NCBI RefSeq assembly: GCF_036785885.1
Contig: NC_092317.1
Location: 5,024,501 to 5,088,500, forward strand
Origin: Coffea arabica
Taxonomy: Eukaryota > Streptophyta > Magnoliopsida > Gentianales > Rubiaceae
Reading direction: 5' to 3'
DNA length: 64,000 nt
Part shown: positions 60,265-64,000 of the stretch, one piece after another
Position numbering within the stretch: position 1 is the stretch's first letter
Layout of the letters: each line of letters opens with the position of its first letter
The notes under the pieces: model-generated
Told to the model about the DNA's origin: nothing
What the model saw: the letters and a program-made list of their open reading frames with translations, nothing else
Database searches by the model: none
Translations under genes and position numbers: made by a program

Positions 60265-63200
60265 ATGGCGACACAGACGGCGAACGCAGCAAACGGCGAC
60301 ATTTTAATGCTGGAGGCGCCACCTTCGCAGCGCCCGGCTTGGTCTACCGGTGCCGAAGTCATCGATGCTCTTCCCTACATCGACGACGACTACGGCAACC
60401 CCAGGGTAAAAGCGGAGGTGGACCGTTTAGTGGATGAAGAAATGCGTCGCAGCTCCAAAAAACCCTCCGATTTCCTCAAAGACCTCCCTCCCCTTCCCAA
60501 ATTAAATTTCGAGGTCCGAACTTGACACTGATTTAGTCTCCTTCTCCACATGTATGATGTATTATCGCTCAATTCTTTTTTTTTTTCTGAATATAATTGG
60601 TGTTTTTGGATACCTTTAGTGGAACTTGCTAGGGCTTAATAAGAGGGTTTATGTATTAGCTAAATTTGGAGGAATTTTTTTTTTTTTTTTGCTTTTTTAG
60701 ATTTGTAAATGGGTGTCAGAAAGAAAATGCATTGACAAATGGTAAAGATGGAAAGAAAGTTTAGGGTTTGTTTGAAGCTGGATTTGTAAATATTTTGTTT
60801 TGTTGGTTTTGAAGGCAAATGAATAAGAAATTGACTTGTTACGAAAGATGAGGAAATATTGCTTGAGGCTAAGCTTGAATTATCCATGCCGGTGGCCGAG
60901 TTAGCATTTCTTGCCCCTTACCACAAGGGGCAAATGAGGAAAAAAATACAATTTATCTTGCTCTCCATTGAAAATTGTGCATTCTTTAGCATTCTTTAGC
61001 GTGTGTTATTGGTTTAATTACCTTGTGTAAGTGTTCAATTTTGTCCATGTTGGGCTCCATTTTTCAGGATCATCCAATGCTTGCAAGGGAATACGAAAGG
61101 GTTAGAGCAGGGAAGCCCCCGGTCCAAATGGACACGTCAAGATATGGACTTGAAATTCCGCCAGCGAACAAACGGAATGATGAAACTGCATGGAAGCAAG
61201 CACTTCAAAAAGCTCAACGCTTACTGCAGCATCAAGTTATTAGGTATGTTCTTTATACTCGTACTCGCAAAATGATATTGCTTTTCTTTTATTGGACAAA
61301 AGTTTGAGTTTCGTCGGGAATAAAGAAAAAATGGGCAGAAGGGGGAATCCGTAAACTAAGAAGATCTGTGCATTTCAACTGAGACGAGGTGGATCTGGCT
61401 TCGGTTTATTTTGCGGTAACTATTAGCAGGCAAACATTCAAAAGTCCAACTTTTACGCTTAAGTTTTCAGTGATCTCAATGAGCTTTGAAGATATTCTCT
61501 TTCCATTTTTTGTACGAAGTAAATAACATGCTAAACTATTTACCACCAAATAAAGGAACAACTTTGTAAATCTTTTTTGTTGGGAATTTGAAATTGGTAG
61601 ACTACCAAGGTTGCAATGTTAGTAACCCCAATACAAAATGATAAAAGAAAAAAAAAAAAAGGCAAACAGTTGTGCCCTTGATGCATCACTTATTCTGTAT
61701 CACCTTGTCTTTATTGAACATTTTCCTTCTGTGGCTTTGGTTGGTAACTAACTTGTTTCTCCTTTTAGTTGTTTAGCATCCAACATTTAATTGTAGTTAT
61801 TGGGTGGAATGGTTTGCTTTTTCATTAGATTATCATAATAAATAGAAGTTCAGCTTTATAGCCATACCTCTCATTTCTTTTTTCCTTTGCTACCACATCT
61901 TAAAGTTTATTTTCTTCCTGCAAAATTTTGTGTTGATGTGCTTATCAATGTTTACTGTTGTAGGCTAGAAAATTTAGAACAAATGTCGATGCACGGTCCA
62001 GAGGTGTGGAAGATATACAATAAAAAATTGGAGGCATTGGTATCCAGGTTTTGTTTTATCAAATGCATTTCCTTCTTTAAGTTTCAACATAGTTCTACCT
62101 AATTGTCCTTGCTTGGAGAGAGAGAGACAGATATTTGCATTATAAATATGTTTTTTTTTCCAGTGCTAAAACATTGTCTAAAGCTTTACCTAGAATATTA
62201 ACTTTTTCGGATAGTTTGCAGTGCCTTATATTTATAGAAATGCATAGTAGTATTAAAGTAAAAGAACGAAATCTAATTGAGTTTGACAAAAAGCCTTCTC
62301 CATATTATAGGATGTTATCTAAATGTTCTTGCCTCTTATCATGTTATCATAGACATAGATGACAAAGTGCATGAAGGACTAATGCTAAATTATTTATCTT
62401 AACTCCTCCACAAGCCCCCATAACTGTTGATTGCACATGAATCAATAAGCTGGTTATAGAAAATAATTAATTAGATATTTCTAAGAGTGGGTTGAAAGAG
62501 TTCTTGAATGTATGACTTTTTGATAATTCAGTCTTTGTTATATGCCTTATATATTTAATCAAATTGCACAGCTTGATTGTCTTTGTAATACAAAAGACGG
62601 AAGTAACAAATCTGAACGTGTTCAATGATGTGTAAACTGCATCTGTTTGGTGAGGTTGTTTTGTGGCCAAATAGCAAGGTATGGGAACATCGGAAATATG
62701 GCATTCTGATGCAAGTTTATATTGCTTTGGGCTCTCCCACTTCAACATCTAGCTTTTGAGGCTTCTCTCCATAATTGCATCATCTTAGAAGGCCATAAGA
62801 TTCTGGTCACTTGTAAATCAAGTTTCGTTGACACTGGCGTTCCTACACTTAAAAAAATAATCAGTTACAGTATGCATTGTATAGAATTATGCCTAATCAA
62901 TGAGACAGTTCCTAGTATTCTATGGACTGTTATATGTCGCCTCATTTCAGTCTTCAGTTACTTCATCTTCAGTTTAAGTTCTATTTGGTTCATTCTTTTA
63001 ATGTTTTTAGTAGAGGGAGCAATATGCTCAAGTACTTGAATTATTTTTTCAGGGCTCAATTACAAGCTGTGGAACTGAATGAAAAGATTGAAACTGTAAA
63101 CCGTGAAAGAAAATATCATCAGGTCAGAGAACGTACCTTATTGTCAATTTATATTCCCAAGTTGGCAGACTCAATGATCACTAGGTAGTTATGTTCCTTC

Positions 63201-63496
63201 TGTCATTTATCAGCAAAACACAGCTTATGAACTTAACGCTTTATCTTCACAATGGAGGGAGCTTTGCTTTAAAAATATAGAAATTCAAGCTGCACGTGCT
63301 GAAATTGAAAATCAACTTGAAGTGATGAAGAAGGAAGCTGTGGAGAGGTGATATCTGATAATGCTACTTCTGATTTGCATTCTTCTATGAACCTTTTTCC
63401 CAGTTTCTTAGCTGATATATTTTTTTTTTCTTTTCATTCAGGGGCTTGAATTTGGATGCTAGCATGGAGAATGGCTTTATTACACATGTAGAATAA
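60265..63496 (+). CDS. MOS4: Pre-mRNA-splicing factor SPF27/BCAS2 homologue (MOS4)
   Basis: Six exons join in phase: 60265-60513, 61068-61243, 61964-62047, 63053-63122, 63214-63347 and 63442-63496, giving 255 residues. The protein begins [10 protein letters not shown], then [38 protein letters not shown] and YGLEIPP, a conserved BCAS2 N-terminal region. The rest is a predicted coiled coil ([37 protein letters not shown]). Family knowledge: SPF27 is a core subunit of the Prp19/NineTeen complex. In Arabidopsis it is MOS4 of the MOS4-associated complex, required for splicing and for full NLR-mediated immunity. The ATG context AAGCAATGGCG is favourable. It looks complete. Confidence 0.96.
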
Positions 63497-64000
63497 GGTA
63501 TGACCCGTAGTCTTGCACTAAGGTGAAAATAAAGGAATAGACCAAACAACATATCTGGAAAATTTGATAGGAGGTATAAATCATTCAGATAAATATAGTT
63601 GAACCAGAGGAGGAAAAGCAAAGAGTGTAAGACTGGAAGGAAACTTTTTGATGCGTATTCAGTGATTGATAGTGCTATTATATGTAAACGAGAAAGATAA
63701 GGTACTCATGAAGATCTATCATGGTTTTTGCCTTCTTTCAGGTTTTGGGATGATTGTTATTCAAAGGGGCATGGAATGTTTTGATGTCCAGGGCAGTGCT
63801 GGATGTCATTGCTGTTCTACATAGAGCACTAGGAGCTGCAAGCCATCTAGCACATATGTGCGAAGGCTCTTCATGCTGCGCCATGAATTTAATTGAGTTA
63901 ATTGTATCCTTAGCAACTTGTTTCTTGTACAATTGACTGAGCCCCCGACCTCTCCTTATGGTAGCCGACATTCGTATGCCCCAATTAGACATACTACCAG
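63497..64000. other. SPF27 3' flank
   Basis: Open frames occur on both strands at 63738-63992, but neither has recognised domains or splice signals. A gene starting beyond the window edge cannot be excluded. Confidence 0.4.

Overview
The window is nuclear plant DNA, from a eudicot and probably an asterid. It has intron-rich genes with GT-AG introns, AT-rich spacers, tRNA-derived SINEs, MITEs and a short GAG-only LTR element. Seven host genes can be followed exon by exon with consistent splice phases. The species cannot be fixed from sequence alone.

Layout. 0.6-3.9 kb (+): a GH1 beta-glucosidase of the BGLU44-like clade. 5.5-10.7 kb (-): exonuclease 1, EXO1B type. 11.4-16.1 kb (-): a 632-residue fatty-acid alpha-dioxygenase. 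16.1-26.8 kb: a gene-poor stretch with two SINEs, a long imperfect hairpin, a divergent inverted duplication and no gene I can name. 26.9-32.1 kb (-): an ankyrin-repeat protein gene with an internally duplicated exon set and one apparent +1 frameshift near its end. 33.4-34.4 kb: a TIR element carrying a glycine/proline-coding minisatellite. 34.8-40.6 kb (+): a 4.5-repeat MYB protein (MYB4R1/SNAP190 type). 42.5-44.5 kb (+): RACK1. 45.5-50.2 kb: nested transposons, with an older gag remnant interrupted by a young 3.4-kb TR-GAG element and by a MITE-like element. 52.0-57.2 kb (+): peroxin PEX3. 60.3-63.5 kb (+): splicing factor SPF27/MOS4.

The genes do not form a cluster or pathway. They are housekeeping or defence-related genes in ordinary plant order: DNA repair (EXO1), oxylipin synthesis (DOX), snRNA transcription (MYB4R1), translation and signalling (RACK1), peroxisome biogenesis (PEX3), the Prp19/MAC spliceosome complex (SPF27) and cell-wall or glycoside hydrolysis (BGLU). 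I see no convincing new multi-gene system. The most unusual structures are the duplicated ankyrin gene, the array of about 26 hairpin-forming repeats inside the TR-GAG element, the 136-bp foldback at 23.7 kb, and the inverted coding-like duplication at 21.8-22.6 kb.
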